From Verrucomicrobiota bacterium (GTDB taxonomy: Bacteria > Verrucomicrobiota > Verrucomicrobiia > Limisphaerales > JADLHS01), in assembly GCA_013140495.1 (NCBI GenBank), contig JABFSR010000023.1, positions 1-57,256 on the forward strand: a stretch of 57,256 bases of DNA, given 5' to 3'. The notes below the pieces were generated by a model, which worked only from the letters and a program-made list of their open reading frames with translations, did no database searches and was not told where the DNA came from. The translations under genes and the position numbers were made by a program. Positions 36,910 to 46,662 of this stretch are shown piece after piece (the stretch's first letter is position 1; each line of letters starts with the position of its first letter).

Positions 36910-37853
36910 AATTTCCCATGAAGAAACTCACCACTCTCCTTTTGCTCGCCGTCGCCCTTGCCGGGTGCGGCAAAAAAGACGAAGCCGCTAACGCCAAACC
37001 GGAAGCCACGCCCGAAGCCAAGCGCGACGAAAACATTGTCACGCTGACCAAGGAAAATTTGCAGAACGTCACGCTCAAAACTGAACCGGCGCAGTTGGGC
37101 AGTCTCGGCATGACGCTCAAAGCTGCGGGCCGCGTGAGCGCAAACTTGAACAAGACCGCCAAAGTCACGCCTACGCTCGAAGGTCGGTTGACCAAACTCA
37201 ACTTCGATTTGAACGACCGGGTAAAGGCGGGTGACGTGGTCGCACTCGTGGAGTCGCCCGAATTTTTGGGCAAGCCGCTCGAACTCAAAGCATCCATTGA
37301 CGGCGTGATCATCGAGCGCAACGTCACGGCGGGCGAACTCGTGGACAAGAGCAAGGCAATCTACACGATCAGCGACCCGGCGCAGCTTTGGGCCATTGCC
37401 GAAGTGAAGGAGCGCGACATCGCGGCGGTGAAGCTCGGTCAGAATGCGGCTTTCACCACGCTGGCGTTTCCCGACGAGAAGTTTCACGGCAAGGTCGTGC
37501 TCATCGGCAACCAGGTGGAGGCCGGTTCACGCACCGTGGAGGTTCGCATCGCGGTGGGTAACGCGGACGGGCGGCTGAAACCGGGGATGTTTGCCGACGT
37601 GGAGATTGTCACGACGATCCTCGACAACGTGCTGCTCATCCCTGACAGCGCACTCGAAACCGAAGGCGAGAACCAGATTGTGTTTGTTGCGCTCGATGGA
37701 AACAAGTTCGAGAAGCGCACCGTGAAGCTTGGCTTGGAGCAATCCGGCCGCGTGCAGATTCTCGACGGCGTGAAGGCGGGCGAGAACGTCGTCACCACCG
37801 GTGGCTTCATCCTAAAATCAGAAATGCTCAAAGGCCAGTTGGGAGAGGAATAG
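36906..37853 (+). CDS. czcB: CzcB-like efflux adaptor lipoprotein
   Basis: 315-residue membrane fusion protein. Lipobox LAGC with Cys21, so probably lipid-anchored to the inner membrane. The lipoyl halves (LTKLNFDLNDRVKAGDVVAL and ASIDGVIIERNVTAGELV) are joined almost without a helical hairpin, as in short CzcB/CusB-like adaptors; the barrel has LWAIAEVKERDIAAVKLGQ, then VLLIPDSALETEGENQIVFV. It links the RND pump to the CzcC channel. The start overlaps the czcC stop; czcA begins 4 bp after its stop. Confidence 0.92.
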   Translation: MKFPMKKLTTLLLLAVALAGCGKKDEAANAKPEATPEAKRDENIVTLTKENLQNVTLKTEPAQLGSLGMTLKAAGRVSANLNKTAKVTPTLEGRLTKLNFDLNDRVKAGDVVALVESPEFLGKPLELKASIDGVIIERNVTAGELVDKSKAIYTISDPAQLWAIAEVKERDIAAVKLGQNAAFTTLAFPDEKFHGKVVLIGNQVEAGSRTVEVRIAVGNADGRLKPGMFADVEIVTTILDNVLLIPDSALETEGENQIVFVALDGNKFEKRTVKLGLEQSGRVQILDGVKAGENVVTTGGFILKSEMLKGQLGEE

Positions 37854-37857
37854 CGCC

Positions 37858-40800
37858 ATGATCAATCCCATCCTCAATTTCTCCGTCCGCCAGCGGTTGC
37901 TCGTCCTGCTCGCGACGCTGATTCTCGCCGGCTTCGGCTGGCTTTCGTTCCGGCAAATCCCCATTGACGCCTTTCCTGACGTGACCAACGTGCAAGTGCA
38001 GGTGCTTGCCACGGCGGGCGGCATGTCGCCGCCCGATATGGAGAAGCTGATCACGCGCCCCATCGAAATCGAACTCGCCGGATTGCCGAAGCTCACCGAA
38101 GTGCGCTCGGTTTCCAAAATTGGGTTGAGCGTCATCACCGTCGTTTTCGAGGACGACGTGAACGATTACTTCGCCCGCCAACTGGTGTTCGAGCGGCTTT
38201 CGGGAGCGCGGGACAAACTGCCGGCGGGCGTCGAAGTCCAACTCGGCCCGATCAGCACCGGGTTGGGCGAAATCTACCAATACACCCTCGTCAGCAAGGA
38301 CAAGAAATACGACGCGACTGAACTACGCACCATCCAGCAATACATCGTGCGCCCGATTTTGCGCACCGTGCCCGGAGTCACGGACGTGAATTCCTTCGGC
38401 GGTCTGGTGAAACAATACCAGGTGCTGATCAAACCCGACCGGCTGACTTCCTATGGCATCACGTTGCAGCAGGTCTTTGAAGCGCTGGAAAAGAACAACG
38501 CCAACGCCAGCGGCAATTTCATCGAACACGGCTCGGAGCAATACGTCGTGCGCGGGCTGGGCTTGGTGAAGGACACGAAGGACATTGAGAACATCATCGT
38601 CGCGACGCACGAACACGCGTCCATCTATGTGCGCGACGTGGCGGACGTGGTCATCGGCGCGGAACTGCGGCAGGGCGCAGTCACCGCCAACGGCGAAGGC
38701 GAAGCCGTGGCGGGCATTGTCCTTATGCTGAAAGGCGCGAGCGGTCGTGATGTCGTCAACGCCGTGAAGGAAAAATTGCCTTCGATCCAGAAGGCGTTGC
38801 CGAAAGGCGTCGAACTGGTGCCGTTTTACGACCGCACCGACCTCGTGCAGAAGGCGATTCATACCGTGACCGATGCCTTGCTGGAAGGAGCAGTACTCGT
38901 CCTCATCATCTTGATTGTGCTGCTGGCCGACGTGCGCAGCGCGCTGATTGTCACGCTCGTATTGCCACTGGCCGCCCTCTTCGCCTTCATCATGATGCGC
39001 TGGTATGGCATCAACGCCAATCTCATGTCGCTCGGTGGCTTGGCCATCGGCATCGGTATGATGGTGGATGGCGCAGTCGTGATGGTGGAAAACATCCACC
39101 GTCATCTGACCGAGAAACCGGAGGACGCGACGAAACATTTGCACGCCAGCAAAACGGAGGTTGTGCTCTACGCAGCCAAGGAGGTGGGACGTCCCATCGT
39201 GTTCGGCATCTTCATCATCATCGTCGTGTTCCTGCCGCTGTTTACGCTGGAAGGGTTCGAGGGAAAAATGTTCAGTCCGCTCGCATTCACGATTTCTTCT
39301 GCCCTGCTCGGCTCGTTGATTCTTTCGCTGACGCTCGTGCCAATGCTCTGCACCATCTTCTTGAAACAAGTTCCTCACGAGCATGACCCGTTTCACATCC
39401 GCTGGTTGAAGCACGGCTATCTGGTGTTGCTCAAACCGTGCGTGCGCCGTCCGTGGCTGGTCGTTGTTCCGGCGGTGCTGGCACTGGCGGGTGCGTTCGC
39501 GCTCGTGCCACGCATCGGCACAGAGTTTTTGCCGACTCTGGACGAAGGTTGCGTCGGCCTGCAAACCTTCCGCATCCCAAGCATCTCGCTCCCGCAATCG
39601 CTCGAACTCCAGGGCCGCGCCGAACGCATCCTCAAGCGTTTCCCTGAAGTCATTGACGTAGTTTCCAAGACGGGCCGGGCGGACATTGCATCCGATCCAA
39701 TGGGCGTTGAGATCAGCGATGTGATTGTGACGCTCAAGCCACATGAGCAATGGACGACGGCCAAAACCAAGGACGAACTGGTGGACAAGATGCGCGACGC
39801 AATGGCGGAATTGCCCGGCGTAGCGTCCAGCTTTTCCCAGCCCATCGCGTTGCGGGTTGACGAGTTGGTCAGCGGCGTGAAGTCCGCCATCGGCATCAAA
39901 ATCTTTGGCGATGATCTCACAGTGTTGAAGGACAAGGCGGAGGCCATCGCCCGCGTCCTGGGGAAAGTGTCCGGCTCGGCGGACATCAACGTCGAGAAAG
40001 TCAGCGGCCTCGCTTACCTGCAAATCGAAATTGATCGCGACAAACTCGCGCGTTACGGCATCAACGTCGCCGAAGTTCAGCAGGTCGTCGAAACCGCCAT
40101 CGGCGGCAAGGAGGCCACGAAAGTTTATGAAGGCCAGAAAGTTTTCGGCCTCGCCGTGCGTTTCCCGGAATCGGCACGGAGTGATGTTTCCCCCATCCGG
40201 CAGATCCTCATCGCCTCACCGCAAGGCGCGTTGATCCCGCTCGGCCAGTTGGCCCACGTTTATGTGACCGAAGGCCCGGCGCAAATCAGCCGCGAACAGG
40301 CCCAGCGCCGCATCGTCGTCGAGTGCAACGTGACCGATCGTGACATCGGCAGCTTCGTGAAGGAGGCGCAAATAAAAATTGACGCGGCGGTGAAACTGCC
40401 GCCCGGCTACTTCCTCACCTGGGGCGGGCAATTCGAGAACCAGCAGCGCGCGATGAAGCGGTTCAGCATCGTCGTGCCGATCACCATCGCCGCGATTTTC
40501 CTGCTCCTGTTCGGCTCGTTCAACTCGGTCAAGCAGGCGTTGCTCATTATCCTGAACATTCCCTTCGCGCTCATCGGCGGCATCCTCGCGCTGATCATTG
40601 GCCACTTCAACTTGAGCGTCAGCGCCAGCGTCGGCTTCATTGCGCTCTTTGGCGTGGCCGTCCTCAACGGCGTGGTGATGGTGAGTTATTTCAACGAACT
40701 CCGGCGCGAAGGCATCAATGTCGAACTCGCCGTAATCAAGGGTGCGATTCTCCGGCTACGTCCGGTGCTCATCACTGCCAGCGTCGCCGCCCTTGGACTT

Positions 40801-40995
40801 GTGCCGATGCTTTTCGCCACCGGGCCTGGAAGTGAAATCCAGAAGCCGCTCGCCGCCGTCGTCATCGGCGGACTCATCAGTTCCACGCTGCTGACGTTGT
40901 TCATGCTTCCGGCGCTCTACAAGGTGTTCGAGCGTGATCCGGCCAAAGACGCGAGAATTCATCTGCCTGAACCGCCAGCCACGACGGAGCTTTGA
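37858..40995 (+). CDS. czcA: CzcA/CusA-type heavy-metal RND efflux pump
   Basis: 1045-residue proton-driven inner-membrane transporter of the HME-RND family. Twelve expected helices, first at about 13-30 after FSVRQRLLVLL; DAFPDVTNVQVQVL follows, MMVDGAVVMVENIHRHL in TM4 holds the proton-relay aspartate, GTEFLPTLDEGCVGLQTFR opens the second half, and FIALFGVAVLNGVVMVSYFN lies in TM10-11. Which metal (Co/Zn/Cd, Cu/Ag, Ni) cannot be told by eye. Last gene of czcCBA. A degenerate RND fragment starts 7 bp after its stop. Confidence 0.95.
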   Translation: MINPILNFSVRQRLLVLLATLILAGFGWLSFRQIPIDAFPDVTNVQVQVLATAGGMSPPDMEKLITRPIEIELAGLPKLTEVRSVSKIGLSVITVVFEDDVNDYFARQLVFERLSGARDKLPAGVEVQLGPISTGLGEIYQYTLVSKDKKYDATELRTIQQYIVRPILRTVPGVTDVNSFGGLVKQYQVLIKPDRLTSYGITLQQVFEALEKNNANASGNFIEHGSEQYVVRGLGLVKDTKDIENIIVATHEHASIYVRDVADVVIGAELRQGAVTANGEGEAVAGIVLMLKGASGRDVVNAVKEKLPSIQKALPKGVELVPFYDRTDLVQKAIHTVTDALLEGAVLVLIILIVLLADVRSALIVTLVLPLAALFAFIMMRWYGINANLMSLGGLAIGIGMMVDGAVVMVENIHRHLTEKPEDATKHLHASKTEVVLYAAKEVGRPIVFGIFIIIVVFLPLFTLEGFEGKMFSPLAFTISSALLGSLILSLTLVPMLCTIFLKQVPHEHDPFHIRWLKHGYLVLLKPCVRRPWLVVVPAVLALAGAFALVPRIGTEFLPTLDEGCVGLQTFRIPSISLPQSLELQGRAERILKRFPEVIDVVSKTGRADIASDPMGVEISDVIVTLKPHEQWTTAKTKDELVDKMRDAMAELPGVASSFSQPIALRVDELVSGVKSAIGIKIFGDDLTVLKDKAEAIARVLGKVSGSADINVEKVSGLAYLQIEIDRDKLARYGINVAEVQQVVETAIGGKEATKVYEGQKVFGLAVRFPESARSDVSPIRQILIASPQGALIPLGQLAHVYVTEGPAQISREQAQRRIVVECNVTDRDIGSFVKEAQIKIDAAVKLPPGYFLTWGGQFENQQRAMKRFSIVVPITIAAIFLLLFGSFNSVKQALLIILNIPFALIGGILALIIGHFNLSVSASVGFIALFGVAVLNGVVMVSYFNELRREGINVELAVIKGAILRLRPVLITASVAALGLVPMLFATGPGSEIQKPLAAVVIGGLISSTLLTLFMLPALYKVFERDPAKDARIHLPEPPATTEL

Positions 40996-41001
40996 TCAAT
41001 G

Positions 41002-41160
41002 CTCTCAAGCATTTCAACCGCCGTTGGCTTTATCTGCTGACTGCGTGGCTATGCTGAATGGCGTAGTGTCGGTTGGTTATTTCAACGAAATGTACGAAGG
41101 CTTGAAGTCCAGGTTGCGAGTGCGTCATACAGCCATAACAGCGGATAGATTCGGCACCCT
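41002..41160 (+). pseudogene. Decayed fragment of a second HME-RND pump gene
   Basis: Two reading frames together spell part of an RND pump: LSSISTAVGFI (frame of 41002), then after a 2-nt deletion VAMLNGVVSVGYFNE (from 41045). These match LSVSASVGFI and VAVLNGVVMVSYFNE of CzcA. A weaker continuation (LRVRHTAITA, compare LRPVLITASVAA) follows. Third-codon positions differ widely from the intact czcA, so it is not a recent copy. Confidence 0.7.
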
Positions 41161-41318
41161 TAATTGTGCAAGTCTGATTTTGTCCGCTTGCGCACGAGTT
41201 CCTCGCGAAATTCTTCCATGCGCAGGTCTGATTGGGCCGCGACAAGGACGCACGGCCAGAGGATGAGAATCATTCCTGCCAGCGGCACTCCAATCACCAG
41301 TAACCATGCTGTGTTCAT
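41160..41318 (-). CDS. Candidate 52-residue single-helix membrane protein
   Basis: ATG 41318 to TAA 41160. One hydrophobic helix near the N-terminus (WLLVIGVPLAGMILILWPCV) followed by a charged tail (MEEFREELVRKRTKSDLHN), the layout of many small bacterial membrane proteins. No strong Shine-Dalgarno site. It is the only plausible gene between the RND fragment and proC; the rest of the gap (41319-41493) shows nothing else. Family not recognised. Confidence 0.45.
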   Translation of the reverse strand: MNTAWLLVIGVPLAGMILILWPCVLVAAQSDLRMEEFREELVRKRTKSDLHN

Positions 41319-41493
41319 TCTGCGTTTATCCGCAATGTGCGTTAAAGCGGCAAAGCGTGCCCGCTTGGTGTGACTTGTGTGGGCGCAGGATGGCCGGAGA
41401 GAACGCGCACTACAAGAGGATTTTCATTCTGATTGAAGCGTCCGATCAGCTTTTAACTTCCGCCGGCGTGTTCAACCTGTTACAAAGCCACGC

Positions 41494-42309
41494 ATGCCAG
41501 CAAAACTCAGCATCGGATTTCTCGGCACAGGCAGGATGGCCACGGCGCTCGCCCGTGGATTCATTCGCGCGGGACTCGTCACCGGAAAACAGGTGACCGG
41601 GAGTGATCCTTTGCCTGCCGCGCGTGATGCTTTCAAAAAGGAATCAGGCGCAGGCACGGTGAAAACAAACACCGATGTCGCCCGCGCCTCAAACGTTCTG
41701 ATCCTGGCCACCAAGCCTGATCAGACCGCTGCTGCGCTTGGAGAAATCCGTGATGAATTCACCCGCCACCATTTGCTGATCTCGATTGCCGCTGGAGTGC
41801 CGATCGTAAAACTGGAGGCGGCCTTGCCTGTCGGCGCGCGTGTCATTCGCGTCATGCCAAACACGCCCGCGCTCATTGGCGAATCCGCCACCGCCTACGC
41901 GACCGGAAAATCCGCCACCGTGGCGGACGGCGCGCTGGCGCAGAAGCTTTTCTCCGCAGTCGGCGTGGCGATGCAGGTGAAAGAATCGTTACTGGATGCG
42001 GTCACTGGATTGAGCGGGAGCGGGCCGGCGTACGTCTATCAATTCATCGAGGCATTGAGCGACGGCGGCGTGGCGGCGGGATTGCCGCGAGACGTGGCGA
42101 CGAAGCTCGCGGCGCAGACTGTTCTTGGCGGAGCGAAGATGGTGCTTGAAACCGGTCAGCATCCGGGCGCGCTCAAAGACATGGTGACGAGCCCGGGCGG
42201 AACGACGATCGAGGGTTTGCACGAACTGGAAAAAGGCAAGTTGCGCGGCACTGTCATCAGCGCGGTTCGCGCCGCGACGGAGAAATCGAAGAAGTTGGGC
42301 CAGGGCTGA
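41494..42309 (+). CDS. proC: Pyrroline-5-carboxylate reductase
   Basis: 271 residues, last step of proline biosynthesis (NAD(P)H-dependent). N-terminal Rossmann fold IGFLGTGRMATALARGF, then KPDQTAAALGEI, RVMPNTPALIGESATAY, and the ProC signature region AVTGLSGSGPAYVYQFIEAL, GLPRDVATKLAAQTVLGGAK and DMVTSPGGTTIEGL. ATG 41494 begins the conserved fold directly. Nearest plus-strand gene is the TIGR03790 protein 63 bp downstream. Confidence 0.96.
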   Translation: MPAKLSIGFLGTGRMATALARGFIRAGLVTGKQVTGSDPLPAARDAFKKESGAGTVKTNTDVARASNVLILATKPDQTAAALGEIRDEFTRHHLLISIAAGVPIVKLEAALPVGARVIRVMPNTPALIGESATAYATGKSATVADGALAQKLFSAVGVAMQVKESLLDAVTGLSGSGPAYVYQFIEALSDGGVAAGLPRDVATKLAAQTVLGGAKMVLETGQHPGALKDMVTSPGGTTIEGLHELEKGKLRGTVISAVRAATEKSKKLGQG

Positions 42310-42372
42310 ACGCCTTCACCAGTTTCGGGACAGTTTCAAAGGGCATTGCGATTGCTAAAACAACTTCAGTCT

Positions 42373-44763
42373 ATGTCGTTTGTCGGACTCTGGCGGTTGT
42401 TATTCAGCGGGATTCTCCTGTGGAGCAGTCTGTTCGGCCTGCATGCCTATGCGGGCGGGAGCGGCCTTAATACACTCGTTGTCATCAATCAGAACAGTCC
42501 CGACTCCATCGAACTGGGCAATTACTTCTCCGAACGCCGCCGGGTGCCGCCCGAAAACATCGTCCGCATCTCGTGGCCCGGGGGCAATACCTACTGGGAC
42601 TCTACGCAGTTTCAGACCAACCTCCTTCAACCTGTGCTTCAGGCAATCGCCGCTCGCGGACTGACCAATCAAATTCATTACGTCGTGCTCTCGATGGACA
42701 TCCCCTACCAGACTGTGAACGACGTTTTGGGCAACGGCACCACGTCCGGACTTTACTACGGAATCAAGTCTGGCACCGGTATTGGTTCGCTCGCCATCAC
42801 CAACAGCTACTTCGCCAGCGAGTCACCATTCCCCGACGCGAAGCCCGCCAGTGCGCCGGGCTATTCGTTTCTTACCACAATGATCACCGCCGGTTCGCTC
42901 GCGCAGGCAAAACAACTCGTGGATCATGGCGTGGACAGCGATGCCACATTTCCGACCGCGAGCGTTGTGCTGGCCAAATCCTCTGATCCGTTACGCAACA
43001 TCCGCTATCGAATGTTTGACAACGCCATCTTCAACACGCGGCTGCGTGGGGATTATTCTGCAACACGAACGAATCTGGACTGGCCGTCGAGTCTGACCAG
43101 CTTGCTTGGCTTCGAGACGGGGCTGATGACGTTGAGCATGTCGCCAAACGCATTCGTCCCCGGCGCCATGGCTGACAGCCTGACGTCGTTTGGTGGGGGA
43201 ATTTTCGGTTACAATGAACAAACCTCGCTGCTGGCGTTCATTCATGCAGGCGCGGCGGGCGGTTACGGTACCGTCAGTGAACCATCCCCTGCGCTTGAAA
43301 AATTTCCCAGTCCTCAGAACTATTTTTACCAGGCGCGCGGCTTCAGCCTGGCGGAGTGTTATTATCAAAGCCTTGAGTCACCCTATCAGGGATTGGTGGT
43401 GGGTGAACCACTGGCCGCACCATTTGCCAGATCCGGCTCCGGTCTGTGGGTCGGCATTGATCCGGGCGACGTCCTGAACGGCATGTCCCAACTCACCGTG
43501 CAATTCACTGCCTCAGACGCGGGTCGGCCGCTGCAACAGATGGATTTGTTTGTGGATGGAAAGTTTTTCAAAACAATCACGAACATCGCGCCGGCGGCGG
43601 GAAATCAAATCGCACTCAAGGTAAACGGCAAGTCCGTCCAATATACCGTGCCTGCGAACGCCACGCTGTCATCCATCGCCAGCGGACTTGCGGTCACCAT
43701 GAATTCGCCTGCCATCAGCAACGCGACGCAGACGATTGCGACGGCGTTTGGTGACCGAGTGCAGGTGCGTTATCTTGGAACAAATCGCCCGCTTTCGCCG
43801 TCCAACCTCGGCATTTCCCCAACAGCCTCCGGAAACTCGGGTACCAACAATGGCCCGCCGTTCTCCACGACTGCCGGTTCGGCAGGAGTGACAACGACGT
43901 TCCTGAAACCTGCGCGAATGAATTTTCTCGATTCAAGCGCCTACGGTCTTCACTCATGCAGCGTCGGCGGGATGGTGCAGATCGGCACATGGCTGAAACT
44001 GACGCTTACAAAAACCAACGGCAGCATCGCCACCGTTGCGGTCACAAACCAGATCGCTGACGGCACTCCCGGCGATCTCGCCAACGCACTGGTCAGTCTC
44101 ATCAACTCGTCGCCTGGAATGCAGACTGGTGATGGTGTGATTGCCGAGGACGTGTATGCGGGATTTTTTGGCGCGACCACCTTCAACCTTCGCGCTCGCA
44201 GTCCCGGCCTCCGGGCGGCGGGCGCGAAAGTTGTTCTCTCCACATCCGGCGGACTGGCGTTGAATCCTGCCGCAACGGTCATGCTCACGGAAAACCTCAC
44301 CGACCTTCAACCGCGAAATCATTTTTATATCACTGCTGGCGCAACGCAGCTCACCGCGAGATTCACGCTCAACACAACGACGCTGGACGATGGATGGCAC
44401 GAACTCACCGCTGTGGCTTACGAGGGCAGCCATGTGCGCACGCAGACACGCGTGCAATTGCCCGTCCGCGTACAGAACATTTCGCTGGCTGCCACGCTCA
44501 CGTTTGTGGATATGGTTGCGACCAATTCCGTTTCCGGCTCGTATCAAATTCAGGTGGAGGCGAACATAAATGATATTTCCAGCATCACGCTCTTCAGCAC
44601 TGGTGGCGTACTTGCGACGGTGACAAACCAATCTGCGGTGACATTCAACTTCCAGGGCACAACCCTGGGTGCTGGATTGCATTCATTTTTTGCGGTTGTG
44701 CAGAATGGCAGCGGCCAGCGCTATCGCACGGCAACGCAAACTGCGAGGTTTGTGAATCCCTGA
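42373..44763 (+). CDS. TIGR03790-family secreted protein
   Basis: 796 residues. ATG 42373 gives a signal peptide (LLFSGILLWSSLFGLHAYAG); TTG 42346 is an alternative. The first 370 residues match the TIGR03790 pattern: TLVVINQNSPDSIELGNYFS, RRVPPENIVRI, IHYVVLSMDIPYQ, a conserved domain of unknown function common in Verrucomicrobiota and Planctomycetes. The C-terminal half is a series of beta-rich segments (FTASDAGRPLQQMDLFVDG, HELTAVAYEGSHVRT), like adhesin or cell-surface Ig-type domains. No membrane anchor was seen at the C-terminus. Probably extracytoplasmic; substrate unknown. Confidence 0.85.
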   Translation: MSFVGLWRLLFSGILLWSSLFGLHAYAGGSGLNTLVVINQNSPDSIELGNYFSERRRVPPENIVRISWPGGNTYWDSTQFQTNLLQPVLQAIAARGLTNQIHYVVLSMDIPYQTVNDVLGNGTTSGLYYGIKSGTGIGSLAITNSYFASESPFPDAKPASAPGYSFLTTMITAGSLAQAKQLVDHGVDSDATFPTASVVLAKSSDPLRNIRYRMFDNAIFNTRLRGDYSATRTNLDWPSSLTSLLGFETGLMTLSMSPNAFVPGAMADSLTSFGGGIFGYNEQTSLLAFIHAGAAGGYGTVSEPSPALEKFPSPQNYFYQARGFSLAECYYQSLESPYQGLVVGEPLAAPFARSGSGLWVGIDPGDVLNGMSQLTVQFTASDAGRPLQQMDLFVDGKFFKTITNIAPAAGNQIALKVNGKSVQYTVPANATLSSIASGLAVTMNSPAISNATQTIATAFGDRVQVRYLGTNRPLSPSNLGISPTASGNSGTNNGPPFSTTAGSAGVTTTFLKPARMNFLDSSAYGLHSCSVGGMVQIGTWLKLTLTKTNGSIATVAVTNQIADGTPGDLANALVSLINSSPGMQTGDGVIAEDVYAGFFGATTFNLRARSPGLRAAGAKVVLSTSGGLALNPAATVMLTENLTDLQPRNHFYITAGATQLTARFTLNTTTLDDGWHELTAVAYEGSHVRTQTRVQLPVRVQNISLAATLTFVDMVATNSVSGSYQIQVEANINDISSITLFSTGGVLATVTNQSAVTFNFQGTTLGAGLHSFFAVVQNGSGQRYRTATQTARFVNP

Positions 44764-44844
44764 CCAGACAATCAGGAACTGAGGGGCTGTTCTGCGAATT
44801 CAACTTCTTGCCATTATCACGGATGAAAACGAAACTTGGCGCGC

Positions 44845-45675
44845 ATGAGCCTGCGATTTTATGACGCGCACAATCACCTTCAGGATGAGAGATTCGGCGG
44901 GCGTCAGGCCGAATTGATCGCTGAGTGCGAGCGCGCAGGTGTGGCCCGCATGGTGGTGAACGGTTCGTGCGAAGAGGATTGGCCACAGGTGCTGGAACTG
45001 ACGCGCCACACCCAGGTTGTTCCAAGTTTCGGTTACCATCCCTGGTACATTCATGAACGTACGCCGGAATGGCAGAAAAACCTGATTCATTTTCTCGACC
45101 AATGTCCGTCGGCTGTGGGGGAGATTGGTCTTGATCGTTGGAAACCTGATCTTGGGTACTCAGGGCAGGAAGAAGTCTTCATCACGCAACTGCGAATCGC
45201 GGCGGAAAGGAACCTTCCTGTGAGCATTCACTGTCTCCAGGCCTGGGGACGAATGTTTGAGATTTTGAGAGATACACCACGACCACGCTGCGGTTTTTTG
45301 CTCCACAGCTACGGTGGCCCCAAGGAAATGGTGAAATTATTCAGTGAACTGGGCGCGTATTTTTCCCTGCCAGGTTACTTTGCACACGAACGGAAGGAGC
45401 GTCAGCGCGAAGCCTTTCGTCACGTTCCTCGGGAGCGGTTGTTGCTCGAAACCGATGCGCCGGATCAATTGCTCCCGCAAATTCAAAATCAATTCATCCC
45501 TGCTGGCGTGATTCCGTTCACGGAAGAAACGACCGGCAAAGCTTTCAATCACCCGGCAAATATCGCCGCCGTGTACGCGTTCGCATCGGGATTATTTGGT
45601 GAGTCATTGGAATCACTTGCCACTCGCGTGGAGGAAAACTTCTTCAGGCTTTTTGGCGGGGTGACTCAACGATAA
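44845..45675 (+). CDS. TatD-family metal-dependent hydrolase
   Basis: 276 residues. TIM-barrel amidohydrolase with the metal ligands of the TatD group: YDAHNHLQDE (HxH), VGEIGLDRW, VSIHCLQAWG, LLHSYGG and LLETDAPDQ. TatD enzymes are 3'-5' DNases or phosphodiesterases; exact role here unknown. ATG 44845 (MSLRFYDAHNH) is chosen over a start three codons upstream. Its 3' end overlaps the convergent tcdA by 32 bp. Confidence 0.88.
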   Translation: MSLRFYDAHNHLQDERFGGRQAELIAECERAGVARMVVNGSCEEDWPQVLELTRHTQVVPSFGYHPWYIHERTPEWQKNLIHFLDQCPSAVGEIGLDRWKPDLGYSGQEEVFITQLRIAAERNLPVSIHCLQAWGRMFEILRDTPRPRCGFLLHSYGGPKEMVKLFSELGAYFSLPGYFAHERKERQREAFRHVPRERLLLETDAPDQLLPQIQNQFIPAGVIPFTEETTGKAFNHPANIAAVYAFASGLFGESLESLATRVEENFFRLFGGVTQR

Positions 45676-46432
45676 TCCGAACCACCTCCGCCGCTGCCGC
45701 GAACCCGAACGCCCCCGTCACAAACGACGCAGTGCCGTAGCCGCTGCGACAATCAAGCCGCAGACTCGAGTCCGCTTCGCGCTTTTCGCAAACTGTTCCA
45801 TCGTTTGCGGGGAAGACCTGCGCTTCAGGCGAAAACACACACGGCACACCGAACGAGGTTTCCGGTTCTTTTGCGAAACCATGATTGGTTCGCAGCAGCT
45901 TTCGCGTGACGGCGAGAAGACGGTCGTGCGTCGAGTGGGCAAGATCGCAACAACGCAGAGCCGTTGGGTCGCGGCGCCCGCCTGCACCGCCCGTTGTGAT
46001 GACCGGGATTCCACGCCGCACGCACTCGGCGATCATCAGCGCCTTCATCGAAGGGCTGTCAATCGCATCAAGCAAAGCATCGAACTTGATGGCGAGGATT
46101 TCTCCAGCGGTTGAAGCCGTGAAGAGCCACTGGCATTCGTGGATGACGCAATCCGGATTGATGAGTTTTACACGTTGAGCCATCACGGAGATTTTGGGTT
46201 TGCCAAATTCACCCGTCACCGCGTGGGTCTGGCGGTTGACGTTGCTGATGCAAACGTCGTCGAGGTCCACGAGCGTCAGCTTGCCGACGCCGCTGCGGGC
46301 CAGAGCCTCGACAGCCCAGGAGCCCACCCCGCCAATTCCGATGATGCAAACGTGCGAGTCGCAAAGTCGTTGCTGACCCGCTGCGCCATAAAGCCGTTTG
46401 ATGCCGTCAAAGCGCGCTTCGTAGTTTGTCAT
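45644..46432 (-). CDS. tcdA: tRNA threonylcarbamoyladenosine dehydratase TcdA
   Basis: 262-residue E1-like (ThiF/MoeB) protein that cyclises t6A37 in tRNA to ct6A using ATP. RFDGIKRLYG and IGIGGVGSWAVEALARSGVG form the nucleotide fold; DLDDVCISNVNRQTHA, DAIDSPSMKALMI and TGAFGFAAAAEVVRII are typical of TcdA (YgdL/YrvM). ATG 46432 (MTNYEARFDGI) starts the conserved part; an extension of 10 codons is unlikely. Its end overlaps the TatD-type gene tail to tail. rarA is 0.5 kb away, as in Bacillus (yrvM-yrvN, from memory). Confidence 0.93.
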   Translation of the reverse strand: MTNYEARFDGIKRLYGAAGQQRLCDSHVCIIGIGGVGSWAVEALARSGVGKLTLVDLDDVCISNVNRQTHAVTGEFGKPKISVMAQRVKLINPDCVIHECQWLFTASTAGEILAIKFDALLDAIDSPSMKALMIAECVRRGIPVITTGGAGGRRDPTALRCCDLAHSTHDRLLAVTRKLLRTNHGFAKEPETSFGVPCVFSPEAQVFPANDGTVCEKREADSSLRLDCRSGYGTASFVTGAFGFAAAAEVVRIIVESPRQKA

Positions 46433-46662
46433 GCGCCAACGTGATACGACGCCACGAATCATCGCTCAATAGAAAACCGCCATAAAATCCGGGCGCACCG
46501 CCAAAGAAAGGTTGAACAATTTGGAGATTCTTCCGTCCAAAGCTCCACGAAGGACGTGAAGCCGCTGTCTTGTCAGACCAATAGATTGATCTTGTAACCA
46601 GCACGGTACGGAATGCGTCTGTTCAATGTCGGTTAACAATAAAAATCAAACCAGGTTCAAAC

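Noticed and set aside
38323..40023. 566-codon minus-strand frame inside czcA
   Set aside because: His/Asp/Gln-rich antisense translation of czcA codons, no domain.
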